This document shows positions 17,245-25,562 of a DNA stretch of 28,266 nt, one piece after another (positions within the stretch are counted from its first letter, which is position 1; the number at the start of each line of letters is the position of its first letter). The notes beneath the pieces were generated by a model. It had not been told where the DNA came from and did no database searches. It saw only the letters and a list, made by a program, of their open reading frames with translations. This stretch comes from Gp6-AA40 sp050742535. GTDB taxonomy: Bacteria; Acidobacteriota; Vicinamibacteria; Vicinamibacterales; UBA2999. Both the position numbers and the translations under genes were made by a program. The DNA is taken from assembly GCA_050742535.1 (NCBI GenBank), contig JBOGIQ010000036.1, positions 1-28,266 on the forward strand, in the 5' to 3' direction.

Positions 17245-18178
17245 GGAGAGCGCCGATGACTTGCCGCAGTCCCTGGTCGAGCGTGGGATACCGGAAGTGG
17301 AAGCCGATCCCGCGCAATCGGATGTTCGAAAACACGGCGTCGCCCTGTAGGTCGTGGGCGAGGAGATGACCGACCGCGAGTCGCGCAGCCACCGCGGGCA
17401 TCCGCCACACGCGCAGTGGACGGTTCGCGAGACGGGCGAACGCTCCGGCAAACTCGTTCAACCGGATCGGATCGTTGTTGACGACGAAATAGCGACCACC
17501 GGCTTCGCCATGTTCCGCGAGATGCACCAGCGCACGGGCGCAGTCGTGGACGTGAATCGGCGACACCCACGGGCCGGTCTTCCCGAACTGCAGCACATGT
17601 CGGCACCCCATGACCGGCTCGATGACGCGCTCGCGAAACCATGACGCGTTGCCGTAGACCCACCCGGTGAACGCAGTCACGATCGGCAGCCCGGAAACGA
17701 TGTATCCGTCGAGGCGATCGAGTGCTGGGGTGAAGCAACGTCCCCGGGCGGAAGGCCGAGGCAGTTCGTCCTCGGTAATCGGGCGCAGGCCCGTCGCGCC
17801 GTAGCAGCTCGTGTCCGAGACGTAGACCACTCGGCGCGTCGCCCCCGCCGCCACCGCCTCGAGCAGGTGCGCGTCCATCAACTGGCGCGCGCGCGAAATG
17901 GATGTGGCGCGTCTCCGAGTCACCCACGGCCCACGGTCCGAGTGCGACGGAAGGTGAAAGACCCAGTCAGCCGCGGCCTCGTCCTGCCAGCCGCCCGTCT
18001 CGAGCAGATTGCCCATGACCGGGACCGCTCCGGCTCGACGCAGGCGCTGCGCGGCATCCACGGACGGCGTGAGTCCCAGAACGTGATGACCACGGGCGAC
18101 GAGGACCTTGACCAACTCGGTGCCGACAAATCCGTCCGCTCCGGTGATGAACGTGGTGGCCCGCGCGTCGCCTGGCAT
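17237..18178 (-). CDS. NAD(P)-dependent epimerase/dehydratase-like SDR protein
   Basis: The 313-aa extended short-chain dehydrogenase has the Rossmann motif TGADGFVGTELV (about 11-22), a VFHLPSH strand, VVYVSDTSCYG (expected Ser/Thr region of the active site), and later GNASWFRERVIEPV and VSPIHVHDCARALV blocks typical of epimerases. In the place where a YxxxK catalytic pair is expected I see only CFTPALDRLD, so the usual catalytic Tyr/Lys appear lost and the protein may bind NAD(P) without classical epimerase chemistry. ATG at 18178 is chosen; the upstream GTG at 18229 would begin inside the conserved promoter repeats. First gene of the overlapping six-gene operon, divergent from STAND regulator 1. 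Confidence 0.82.
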   Translation of the reverse strand: MPGDARATTFITGADGFVGTELVKVLVARGHHVLGLTPSVDAAQRLRRAGAVPVMGNLLETGGWQDEAAADWVFHLPSHSDRGPWVTRRRATSISRARQLMDAHLLEAVAAGATRRVVYVSDTSCYGATGLRPITEDELPRPSARGRCFTPALDRLDGYIVSGLPIVTAFTGWVYGNASWFRERVIEPVMGCRHVLQFGKTGPWVSPIHVHDCARALVHLAEHGEAGGRYFVVNNDPIRLNEFAGAFARLANRPLRVWRMPAVAARLAVGHLLAHDLQGDAVFSNIRLRGIGFHFRYPTLDQGLRQVIGALHE

Positions 18179-18277
18179 GTGGGCAGTGTGGCGTGCGAGT
18201 GAGCTGGCGACCACCGACAGTGCCCGCACAGCACTCGTACGACGCCCGCACAGAACGCCGCAGTAACATGAACGGCT
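18179..18277. promoter_or_regulatory. Divergent promoter region with direct repeats, copy 1
   Basis: This 99-bp region separates the epimerase and regulator 1 starts. It contains two exact CCCGCACAG repeats at 18223-18231 and 18245-18253, 22 bp apart (about two helical turns), with a CGTACG palindrome between them. The same region, the same repeats and the same 99-bp length recur before regulator 2. It is a probable operator for the regulator itself; -10/-35 elements are not clear. Confidence 0.6.
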
Positions 18278-20608
18278 ATGGCACTAGCCGCGCCGGCGTC
18301 ATTTGGCGCGCAGCTCAAAGCGCTCCGCGAGGCGGCAGGCTTCACGCAGGAAGAACTCGCGACGATTGCGGGCCTGTCTGTCCACGCGGTGAGCGCCCTG
18401 GAGCGCGGAGAACGACGGCGGCCCCACGTCGAGACCGTGCGCGCGCTGTCCGCGGCGCTCGACCTGACCGGTCCGACACGGGACGCGCTTGTGGCGAGTG
18501 CGCGCGCCCCGGCAAACGCCGCGGTCGAAGACCTGGGCGGTGTGTCGCTGCCGCTGCCTCCGACGGCCCTACTCGGGCGCGAGACCGACGTGAAGAACCT
18601 GCGGCACTGGCTGGCCGATCCCGCCGCACGCCTCATCACGCTCATCGGGCCAGGGGGTGTCGGGAAGACACGTCTGGCACTGGAGCTTGCGCGCGCGATC
18701 GCGGATGAGGGCTCGCGCCGCGTGATGTTCGCGCCGCTGGCGGCCGTCCGGGCTCCCGGGTTCGTGGCTTCGGCGGTCGCCGAGGCTCTCGGACTGACGG
18801 ACGGGACAGCGCTCGATTTGCCGAGGCGCGCACGTGTCGCGTGCCGGGACCACTCCACGTTGCTCGTCCTCGACAACTTCGAGCACGTGTTGGACGCGGC
18901 GCCGCTGGTCGCGGATCTGCTGACATCCGTCGCGTCGCTGCGACTGCTGGTCACCAGCCGTGCGCCGCTTCGTGTGCGGGGAGAGCGGGAGTACACTCTC
19001 GGACCGCTCGCGCTGGATGTGGGCTCAGAAGAGATGTCGCCGGCCGATCTGGCACGCGCCCCCGCCGTGCGCCTCTTCATGGAGCGGGTGCGTGACGTGC
19101 GGCCCGACTTTCGCCTCACGCCCGCGAATGGCCCGATCGTGACCGCGATTTGTCGCCGTCTCGATGCCCTGCCGCTCGCCATCGAGCTCGCGGCGCCGTG
19201 GATGAAAACGCTGACGGCCGAGGACCTGCTCCGCCGACTCGAGCAGGACGTGTTGCTGTCGACGGCCGGCCCGCGCGATCTCCCCGAACGCCAACAGACG
19301 ATGAATGCGACGATCGCCTGGAGTTATCAGCTCCTGAGCCCGGACGAGCAGCGCGTGTTTCGCCGTCTCGGCGCACTGCCGGGTCGATTTCCGATTGAGG
19401 CAGCCGCGGCGGTCCTTGCCGGTCGCGAGGGTTCGGCGAGGAACGACGAGACGCTCCGCGCAGCAGCTGGCTTGATCGACAAAACCCTCCTCCTGCGAGC
19501 CGAGAGCTCAGTGGCCACTCGTCCGCTGTACCAGGCGCTCGAAACGGTACGTGCCTACGCGGCTCGGCAGCTGGTGTCGGCCGGTGAACGCGACGACGCC
19601 CACGAGGGGCTGGTGCGCTATTGCACGGCGGAAGCGTCCCTCGCCGCGGAGGGGCTGGTCGGCCCCGCCCAGGTCGAATGGATGCATCGCGTGCACGATG
19701 ATCTCGAGAGCTACCGCGACGCCTTGGCGTGGCTCATCGAGCGCGGCCGTTCAGGCGAAGCGTCCGACATCGCGTCCGGGTTGATGTTCTTCTGGTGGAT
19801 CCGGGGGCACGCGGCCGAAGGCCTCCAGTGGGTTGAACAAACTCTGAGCCTAAGGTCTCTTCCGCCCGCGGCCGAGTCGAGAGCGCTCCTGGCAGCGGCG
19901 ATGATGTGGTACGCGCAAGGAGGACTCGAGCGCGCACGCACCGCTCTGACGCGCGCCCGCGCGCTCGCACGCGACATGAATACGGTTGTGCTGACTGAGG
20001 ACCTGTCCGCGCGCGTTGAATGGGGCCTTGGCAATCTACAGGCGGCCCGCGACGGGTTTACGCGCGCTGCGGAAGGGTTCCAGGCGTTGGCGATCCCGTG
20101 GGGCACCGGGGACGCGCTAATCGGGATGTCGGGCGTCGCCCTCGAGAGCGACGATCCTGACCTGGCGGAACGCCTGTTGGATGAGGCCACAGCGGCGCTT
20201 CGGCATGCCGGCCCGTGGTTCCTATCGCGGGCGCTGTTCGTTCGCGCGATTCTGGCGGTAGGTCGCGGGAACGCCGATGACGCCATCGCGTTGGTGAGTG
20301 AGAGCCTCGCGCGCATCAGGGATCTCCAAGACAAGTACGCACTTATCCACGCGTTGGTTCCTCTCGCCGCCGCGGCGGCAATGAAGGGCGACGATGCCTG
20401 GGCGGCGCGGATCCTCGGCACCCGGGATGCCGTGAACGAGCGCACCCTTGCCACGGTTTTCCACAAGCCGGCGCTCGCTCTTAAAGAGCGGACGGAACGG
20501 GAAGTGCGTGCACGCCTCGGCCCGGATCGCTGGGCCCGTGCCTATGCAGCCGGGCGCCACACCTCCATCGAGGCGTTGATGAAGGAAACCAAGGGGGCGC
20601 GCCTTTAG
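18278..20608 (+). CDS. XRE-STAND-TPR transcriptional regulator 1
   Basis: The 776-aa cytoplasmic protein joins an XRE/Cro-type helix-turn-helix (about 9-65: FTQEELATIAGLSVHAVSALERG) to a STAND/NB-ARC ATPase and a helical TPR-like C-terminus. Walker A GPGGVGKT is at 124-131, Walker B LLVLDNFEH ends at D199, the TSRAPLR sensor is at about 226-232 and the LDALPLAIELAA (GLPLA-type) motif at about 295-306. A winged-helix-like segment (about 350-385) precedes the repeats, which run to about 740, and a WARAYAAGR tail follows. The plan resembles AfsR/LuxR-type ATPases that oligomerise on ligand binding, but here the DNA-binding domain is N-terminal. It is divergent from the epimerase/sigma operon and has a close paralogue at 23156-25501; only two of the first 65 residues differ. 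Confidence 0.92.
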   Translation: MALAAPASFGAQLKALREAAGFTQEELATIAGLSVHAVSALERGERRRPHVETVRALSAALDLTGPTRDALVASARAPANAAVEDLGGVSLPLPPTALLGRETDVKNLRHWLADPAARLITLIGPGGVGKTRLALELARAIADEGSRRVMFAPLAAVRAPGFVASAVAEALGLTDGTALDLPRRARVACRDHSTLLVLDNFEHVLDAAPLVADLLTSVASLRLLVTSRAPLRVRGEREYTLGPLALDVGSEEMSPADLARAPAVRLFMERVRDVRPDFRLTPANGPIVTAICRRLDALPLAIELAAPWMKTLTAEDLLRRLEQDVLLSTAGPRDLPERQQTMNATIAWSYQLLSPDEQRVFRRLGALPGRFPIEAAAAVLAGREGSARNDETLRAAAGLIDKTLLLRAESSVATRPLYQALETVRAYAARQLVSAGERDDAHEGLVRYCTAEASLAAEGLVGPAQVEWMHRVHDDLESYRDALAWLIERGRSGEASDIASGLMFFWWIRGHAAEGLQWVEQTLSLRSLPPAAESRALLAAAMMWYAQGGLERARTALTRARALARDMNTVVLTEDLSARVEWGLGNLQAARDGFTRAAEGFQALAIPWGTGDALIGMSGVALESDDPDLAERLLDEATAALRHAGPWFLSRALFVRAILAVGRGNADDAIALVSESLARIRDLQDKYALIHALVPLAAAAAMKGDDAWAARILGTRDAVNERTLATVFHKPALALKERTEREVRARLGPDRWARAYAAGRHTSIEALMKETKGARL

Positions 20609-20616
20609 ACGGGGGC

Positions 20617-21117
20617 TCAGAATCTGACTTTGACGCGTACCGTGACGCCGCCGTGCCGGGCGAGCGCGGCGTCCACGGCCACGCCGGCACCAGTCCCTAT
20701 CGCCGCACCGATCGCCGCGCCGCGCAGTGCGTCCGGCAGACAGCTCGCGCCGCCCTCTTCCTGGTACAGCTGACAAACGAACGCCGCAAGTCCACCGAGA
20801 CCCACGGCGCCGATCATCGCGCCGGTGATGGCGCCGTTCTTGAGCGAGTCGCGAGACTTGCGCGGCGCCGGTTGATCGAGGCCCACAGGCCCTTCCGCTG
20901 CGAGCGACCGGCGCCGAACCTCGACGGGACGCGGCCACTCGAATGCGGAAGAAGCCGATTTCAGGCCTTGTGCCTTTTCCTGCGCAGTCACCGGGCGCCC
21001 TGAGCCGGCCAGACAGGCGATCAACACGAGTGACAGTGCGGTCCTCGTGCAACCACGTTGTGCCGAGCCGAGCGGAATGGCGAATCCTTCGTGCGCGGTG
21101 CGGGCCAAGTGCAGCAC
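20617..21117 (-). CDS. Exported glycine-zipper protein of unknown function
   Basis: The 166-aa product has a signal-peptide-like stretch (TALSLVLIACLAGSGRPVTAQ) and ends with glycine-zipper sequence: GAITGAMIGAVGLGGLAAF, then a short Cys-containing loop (CQLYQEEGGASC), then GAAIGAAIGTGAGVAVDAAL. Such alternating glycines usually mark helix packing in membrane or cell-envelope proteins. The start is uncertain: GTG at 21117 is used, 7 nt after the CHRD stop, but GAAGGA lies before an in-frame ATT further in. A longer reading to 21363 is only antisense of the CHRD gene. It is the last gene of the CuA operon, and its stop lies 8 bp from the convergent stop of regulator 1. Confidence 0.62.
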   Translation of the reverse strand: MLHLARTAHEGFAIPLGSAQRGCTRTALSLVLIACLAGSGRPVTAQEKAQGLKSASSAFEWPRPVEVRRRSLAAEGPVGLDQPAPRKSRDSLKNGAITGAMIGAVGLGGLAAFVCQLYQEEGGASCLPDALRGAAIGAAIGTGAGVAVDAALARHGGVTVRVKVRF

Positions 21118-21124
21118 GGCCGCC

Positions 21125-21682
21125 CTAGTACGGAACCGCGGTGCCGGGATCGAAGGTCGCGCCGCCCCCGGCAAGCTGACCACGTATCGCCCCGTCCGGA
21201 TTGAGCGCCGTGTGGACGTTGAAGTAGTGTCCCGCGGGGTTGCTGAGGATCGCGGCAGCCCTGTCTGACGACACGTTGATGCCGTTCTTGGTAATCGATC
21301 CGCTGCCGTTGACGAGCGCCAGCTCACCCGACGAGAGGCCGGCATTGACGGCGATCCCGGCATTCACGCCCGCTGGGCCGCCATGGATATGCGCGTCGGT
21401 CACGACGGTCCCGGCCGGAAATCCCGTGACGCTGATCTGAATGTTCGCCGACGCAGACGTGATGGTGCCGGAATCGTCCTTCGTGACCGTCAGCGCGATA
21501 ACGGCCGTGCCGCTGGCGTTCGCATCGGCATTGGCGATGGCCGGGACTTCATTGGCGGGCGAGAGAGGCACGGTGAAGGTGGAGGTGGTCAGTGTCCCTG
21601 TCGACGGTTCGGTCGGGGATGAGGCCCCGCATCCGACCGCAAGGACGCTGACACCGACGAGGAGTACTGAGAGTCTGTTCAT
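21125..21682 (-). CDS. CHRD-domain lipoprotein
   Basis: The 185-aa protein begins with a lipoprotein signal ending in the lipobox LAVGC (Cys18). It then has a CHRD domain (about 35-178): FTVPLSPANEVP, ASGTAVIALTV, VTDAHIHGGPAGVNAGI and HYFNVHTALNPDGAIRGQL are all diagnostic. CHRD domains were named from chordin and are common in secreted bacterial proteins; their biochemical role is unclear. The paired His residues in AHIHGG and YFNVHT could bind metal. ATG at 21682 follows AAGG at about 10 nt. Third gene of the CuA operon, 26 nt after the DUF5777 stop, so it is probably a periplasmic or outer-surface partner. Confidence 0.9.
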   Translation of the reverse strand: MNRLSVLLVGVSVLAVGCGASSPTEPSTGTLTTSTFTVPLSPANEVPAIANADANASGTAVIALTVTKDDSGTITSASANIQISVTGFPAGTVVTDAHIHGGPAGVNAGIAVNAGLSSGELALVNGSGSITKNGINVSSDRAAAILSNPAGHYFNVHTALNPDGAIRGQLAGGGATFDPGTAVPY

Positions 21683-21708
21683 TGCTGTTCTGCCTTTCGG
21701 GATGTCGC

Positions 21709-22587
21709 TCAGAAGAATTTCCGCGCGAGGTTGAAGCCGAGAAAAAGACTGTCCGCGAAACCGCCGCGCGCGAGTTGTCCGAACGTCGTTCCCTGGCCGT
21801 TGTTGAAATTGATTTGAAACAGGTGGCCGCCGACGCGTTTTTCGACGCCGAATCCGTAGGCAGCCTTGTCGGGACGGTAGCCGCCGGCACGGGGAGCCAT
21901 TTCTCCGACGACGTAGACGGTAGAACTCACGCGCACGCGGCCGCCGATGCCGACGAATGCGGTGTCGCGATCGATGTTCAGGATCGCGGCCGTGTTGTGA
22001 ACCCACACTGGCGTCGCATACACCGCGAGTCTGTCGCCCACCATTCGTGAAACGACCAGGCCCAGCGCCGGCGCATACCGCTCCTGGAAATTGTCCGCGC
22101 CCTCCACCGAGACGAGGGCCGAGAGCGACACCGGGATCGAATCGCTCTGGCGCACGGCGTCGTACTTGCCGTAGAACTGGAAGGTCTTGTCGATCGCCGT
22201 GCGGTATACGGCGGCCTGCACATGCCGGGCGATGCCGAAGCGGTACTCGAAGCCGACCGCTGCTCCTTGATCGAGCCCGAACAGATTGCCGGCATTGCCA
22301 CTGAGACTCCCCTGCCGAAGATTGCCGTTGAACCGGTGCGTGAGCTGGAAGCCCGACCCGTGGAGTGGGAGCCTCAGCGTGGACGGCAGGTTGAGAACGC
22401 GAAAATCCGGCTCGGCGAGCACCGGCGCGGCATCGTCATCCGCGGCCGTCGCTCCTGACTGGCTGGCGGGTTCGATTCGCGAAGCGCCCGAGGTCGACGA
22501 CACACTCTGTGCGGCGGCCGCCGACGTCCACACGGTGAACAGCGCGGCGGCTGAGAAGACGATAGAGCGACGTGTGATGACAAACAT
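21709..22587 (-). CDS. DUF5777-family outer-membrane beta-barrel protein
   Basis: This 292-aa protein has an N-terminal signal peptide (about 1-26, ending AAAAQ) and a body of alternating strands. Family-typical stretches are LPSTLRLPLHGSGFQLTHRF, NLFGLDQGAAVGFEYRFGI, AVYRTAIDKTFQFYGKYD and a C-terminal strand ending in aromatic FNLARKFF, as expected for Bam-dependent barrel insertion. DUF5777 proteins are commonly found beside periplasmic c-type cytochromes, YceI or copper proteins, in line with the CuA gene 28 nt upstream. A strong AGGAGG precedes the ATG at 22587 by about 10 nt. It may be a porin-like or structural partner for periplasmic electron transfer; the exact role is not known. Confidence 0.85.
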   Translation of the reverse strand: MFVITRRSIVFSAAALFTVWTSAAAAQSVSSTSGASRIEPASQSGATAADDDAAPVLAEPDFRVLNLPSTLRLPLHGSGFQLTHRFNGNLRQGSLSGNAGNLFGLDQGAAVGFEYRFGIARHVQAAVYRTAIDKTFQFYGKYDAVRQSDSIPVSLSALVSVEGADNFQERYAPALGLVVSRMVGDRLAVYATPVWVHNTAAILNIDRDTAFVGIGGRVRVSSTVYVVGEMAPRAGGYRPDKAAYGFGVEKRVGGHLFQINFNNGQGTTFGQLARGGFADSLFLGFNLARKFF

Positions 22588-22615
22588 GTGGATGCTGCCT
22601 CCTGCAAATCTGCGT

Positions 22616-22975
22616 TTACTTGTCCGCGCTCACGATCAACGAGGCCTTCATGCGGCGATGACCGCTGCCGCAGTACTCGGAGCACGTGATCTCGAACGTG
22701 CCGGCCTCCTTCGGCGTCAGCTCGATGGTCGTCGTCCTCCCGCCGGCCGGGATACGCACGTTCAGCCCGAGTGCCTTCACCTGAAATCCGTGCGTCCCGT
22801 CCGTCGAGACGACGTCCAGCCGCACGCGCTCGCCGAGCGGGATCTCGATGCGCTCAGGCGAGAAGGCAAAACGCGACAGCGTGACGGCGATCGGTGGCGT
22901 GGAATCGGCCGCGTGCGGCGCCAGACCAACCACAAAGGGGATCGTCAGAAGCAGCGTCGGGACGAACCGTTTCAT
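22616..22975 (-). CDS. Periplasmic CuA-type cupredoxin
   Basis: The 119-aa protein has a Sec signal (about 1-23) and a single cupredoxin domain resembling the soluble domain of cytochrome oxidase subunit II or the CuA domain of N2O reductase. All dinuclear CuA ligands are visible: H62 in THGF, and C98, E100, C102, H106 and M109 in CSEYCGSGHRRM. There is no transmembrane hairpin and no oxidase subunit I nearby, so it is a stand-alone soluble electron carrier or copper protein. It is the first gene of a four-gene minus-strand operon. It lies 180 bp from the divergent regulator 2 start, making that regulator the prime candidate controller. Confidence 0.9.
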   Translation of the reverse strand: MKRFVPTLLLTIPFVVGLAPHAADSTPPIAVTLSRFAFSPERIEIPLGERVRLDVVSTDGTHGFQVKALGLNVRIPAGGRTTTIELTPKEAGTFEITCSEYCGSGHRRMKASLIVSADK

Positions 22976-23015
22976 CGGTCACCCGGTGCGGTGATTGTCC
23001 TGGACGTCATAACAA

Positions 23016-23056
23016 GCTCCGATGACCGGTGTGGTCGCGCGTGCGTGGCCGGCCAT
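23016..23056 (-). pseudogene. Relic of the epimerase 5' end
   Basis: Reading minus from an ATG at 23056, the frame gives MAGHARATTPVIGA, which lines up without gaps to the epimerase start MPGDARATTFITGA (9 of 14 residues; 29 of 41 bases by eye). It sits exactly 99 bp from the regulator 2 start, as the real epimerase start does from regulator 1. It is too short to function. It shows that the duplicated segment once included the divergent gene's start. Confidence 0.6.
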
Positions 23057-23155
23057 GCAGGCAGTGTGGAGGGCGAGCGAGGTGGCGACCACCGACAACA
23101 CCCGCACAGGACTCGTACGACGCCCGCACAGGACGCCGCGGTAAGATGAACGGCT
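23057..23155. promoter_or_regulatory. Divergent promoter region with direct repeats, copy 2
   Basis: This 99-bp region is a clear duplicate of 18179-18277. The CCCGCACAG repeats are at 23101-23109 and 23123-23131, again 22 bp apart with CGTACG between, and the GGCGACCACCGACA stretch is also retained. Conservation of the repeats and of the exact length supports an operator bound by the paralogous regulators. Confidence 0.6.
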
Positions 23156-25501
23156 ATGGCACTTGCCGCGCCGGCATCATTCGGCGCGCAGCTCAAAGCA
23201 CTCCGCGAGTCAGCCGGCTTCACGCAGGAGGAACTCGCGACGATCGCGGGCCTTTCAGTCCATGCGGTGAGCGCGCTGGAGCGCGGCGAACGACGTCGGC
23301 CCCATCTCGAGACCGTGCGCGCGCTGTCCGCGGCGCTCGACCTGACCGGTTCGATCCGCGACGCACTGCTGGCGAGCGCGCGAGCACCTGCGCGTACCGC
23401 CGCGGTCGACGAACTGAGCGGCGCCTCGCTGCCCCTGCCCCTGACGGTCCTGCTTGGCCGCGACGGGGAGGTCCAGACGTTGCGGCGCTGGCTCGCGGAT
23501 CCCGCCACACGCCTCATCACGCTCATCGGCCCAGGCGGCGTCGGAAAGACGCGTCTGGCGCTGGAGCTCGCTCGCGCGATCGCGGACGACGGCTCGCGCC
23601 GCGTGGTGTTCGTAGCGTTAGCGGCCGTTCGGGAGTCCGGGTTCGTCGCCCCGGCGATTGCCGAGGCTCTCGGACTGTCTGACGTCAGCGCGCGCGATTT
23701 GCCGAAGCGCGCACACGTCGCCTGTGATGATCACCCCACGCTGCTCGTGCTCGACAATTTCGAGCACGTGTTGGACGCGGCGCTGCTCGTCGCGGATTTA
23801 CTGGCGTCGATCCCGTCGCTCCTGGTGCTCACCACCAGCCGCGCCCCGCTCCGTCTACGAGGAGAGCGGGAGTACCCTGTCGGCCCGCTGGCGTTGGAGG
23901 CGGACTCAGAGGGAATGTCGCCAGCCGACGTCGCGCAGGCTCCCGCGGTGCGGCTCTTCGTGGACCGGGTGCGGGACGTGCAGCCTGACTTTCGCCTGAC
24001 GTACGAGAACGGCCGCACCGTGACCGCGATTTGCCGCCGGCTCGACGCGCTGCCCCTCGCGCTCGAACTGGCGGCCCCGTGGATCAAAGCGTTGACGGCT
24101 GAGGAGCTGCTCCGCCAGCTCGAACGCGACGTCCTGCTGTCGACCGTAGGGGCGCGCGACCTCCCCGAACGTCAACGGACGATGAACGCGACGGTCGCGT
24201 GGAGTTATCAGCTCCTCAACCAGGACGAACAGCGCGCCTTCCGTCGCTTCGGCGTGCTGCCCGGTCGCTTTCCAATCGAGGCGGCCGCGGCAGTCCTTGC
24301 CGATGGTGACGGTGCGTCGGCCGGGAGCGGCGAAGCGCTCCGCGCTGCTGCCGGCTTGATTGACAAGAGTCTCCTTCTGCGGGCCGAGACCTCAGTGGAG
24401 GGCCGCCCGCTATACCAGATGCTCGAAACCGTGCGGGCCTACGCCGCCCTCGAGCTCGCCGCCGTTGGCGAACGCGACGTCGCCCGGGAGGGGCTCGCTC
24501 GCCATTGCACGAGCGAAGCCGGTCTCGCCGCGGAAGGGTTGGTCGGACGGGCGCAGGTCGAATGGACGCATCGCGTGCGCGACGATCTCGAGAGCTACCG
24601 CGCCGCGCTGATGTGGCTCATCGAGAAAGGTCGTTCGGCCGACGCCTGTGAGATCGCCTGGAGTCTATTCTTCTTCTGGGCCATCCGTGGGCATACAGCC
24701 GAGGGTCAATGGTGGTATGAGCAGATCCTGAATCATCCGTCTCTTCCGCCGGCTGTCGAATCGAGAGCGCTCATGGGAGCAGGCGGGATGCGATACGCGC
24801 AGGGAGACCTCACGGCCGCGCGCACGTTGCTGACACGGGCGCGCGCGGTCGTCGATGGCACCGAGGACAAGGAGATCGCCGCGCACGTCGATCACATGCT
24901 CGGACGCGTCGAGTACGCACTTGGCGACACCGATGCGGCTGGCAGCTCGTTTACTGACAGCAGGGCAGGGTTCCGTGCCCTCGCGCGCCCGTGGGGCAAT
25001 GTGCTTGCCCTGAACGGGATGGCCTGGGTCGCACTCGCGACTGGTGACTTCGGTGGGGCGAAACGCCTGCTGGATGAAGCGACCTCGGAGGCAGAAGATG
25101 TCGGTCCGTGGTTCCTGGCGTTGACCCAGAATGTTCGCGCCATGGCCTCGGTTCAACGCGGCGAGGCCGATGAAGCGATCACCTGGGTGCGCGACAGCCT
25201 CATCAGTATCCGCGAGCTCCAGGACAAGTTCGCGTTCGCGTACGCGCTGGTCCCGCTCGCCGCCGCCGCAGTACTCAAGGGCAACGACGGATGGGCGGCG
25301 CGGATTCTGGGAGCCCGGGACGCCGTCGCGGAACGCACCGGAACCGTCATCGTTCACAAATCGGTTCTCGGTCTCAGAGAGCTCTCGGAGCGAAAGGCCC
25401 GTGGCCGTCTCGGCGACGCGCAGTGGGCCCGTGCGTATGCCGCAGGGCGCGAAGCCTCGATCGACGCGTTGCTGACGGACATCGATCGCGCCAGCGTGTA
25501 G
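23156..25501 (+). CDS. XRE-STAND-TPR transcriptional regulator 2
   Basis: The 781-aa paralogue of the regulator at 18278-20608 has the same order: XRE helix-turn-helix (about 9-65), STAND ATPase with Walker A GPGGVGKT (125-132), Walker B LLVLDNFEH (D200), TSRAPLRLRGERE, and LDALPLALELAAPW, then a helical TPR-like region and the WARAYAAGR tail. All ATPase motifs are intact, so it is not a decayed copy. Divergence between the paralogues is small in the DNA-binding domain and larger in the repeat region (for example YEQILNHPSLPP versus VEQTLSLRSLPP). That fits shared DNA sites with different ligands. It is divergent from the CuA operon. Confidence 0.92.
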   Translation: MALAAPASFGAQLKALRESAGFTQEELATIAGLSVHAVSALERGERRRPHLETVRALSAALDLTGSIRDALLASARAPARTAAVDELSGASLPLPLTVLLGRDGEVQTLRRWLADPATRLITLIGPGGVGKTRLALELARAIADDGSRRVVFVALAAVRESGFVAPAIAEALGLSDVSARDLPKRAHVACDDHPTLLVLDNFEHVLDAALLVADLLASIPSLLVLTTSRAPLRLRGEREYPVGPLALEADSEGMSPADVAQAPAVRLFVDRVRDVQPDFRLTYENGRTVTAICRRLDALPLALELAAPWIKALTAEELLRQLERDVLLSTVGARDLPERQRTMNATVAWSYQLLNQDEQRAFRRFGVLPGRFPIEAAAAVLADGDGASAGSGEALRAAAGLIDKSLLLRAETSVEGRPLYQMLETVRAYAALELAAVGERDVAREGLARHCTSEAGLAAEGLVGRAQVEWTHRVRDDLESYRAALMWLIEKGRSADACEIAWSLFFFWAIRGHTAEGQWWYEQILNHPSLPPAVESRALMGAGGMRYAQGDLTAARTLLTRARAVVDGTEDKEIAAHVDHMLGRVEYALGDTDAAGSSFTDSRAGFRALARPWGNVLALNGMAWVALATGDFGGAKRLLDEATSEAEDVGPWFLALTQNVRAMASVQRGEADEAITWVRDSLISIRELQDKFAFAYALVPLAAAAVLKGNDGWAARILGARDAVAERTGTVIVHKSVLGLRELSERKARGRLGDAQWARAYAAGREASIDALLTDIDRASV

Positions 25502-25562
25502 GCCGATTCCCGTTCCCGGCTTTCCTCTCATCCCGGAATAGACGAAGGCGCCTGACGGTTAG

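Noticed and set aside
18179..18229. GTG at 18229 as start of the epimerase
   Set aside because: It falls inside the conserved direct repeat of the promoter region, and protein similarity with the relic begins at the later ATG.
17920..19182. A 420-codon minus-strand frame across the epimerase start and regulator 1, with a similar minus frame at 22972-23526
   Set aside because: The similarity between the two only mirrors the duplication of the sense genes; the encoded sequence is Ser/Arg-rich with no domain.
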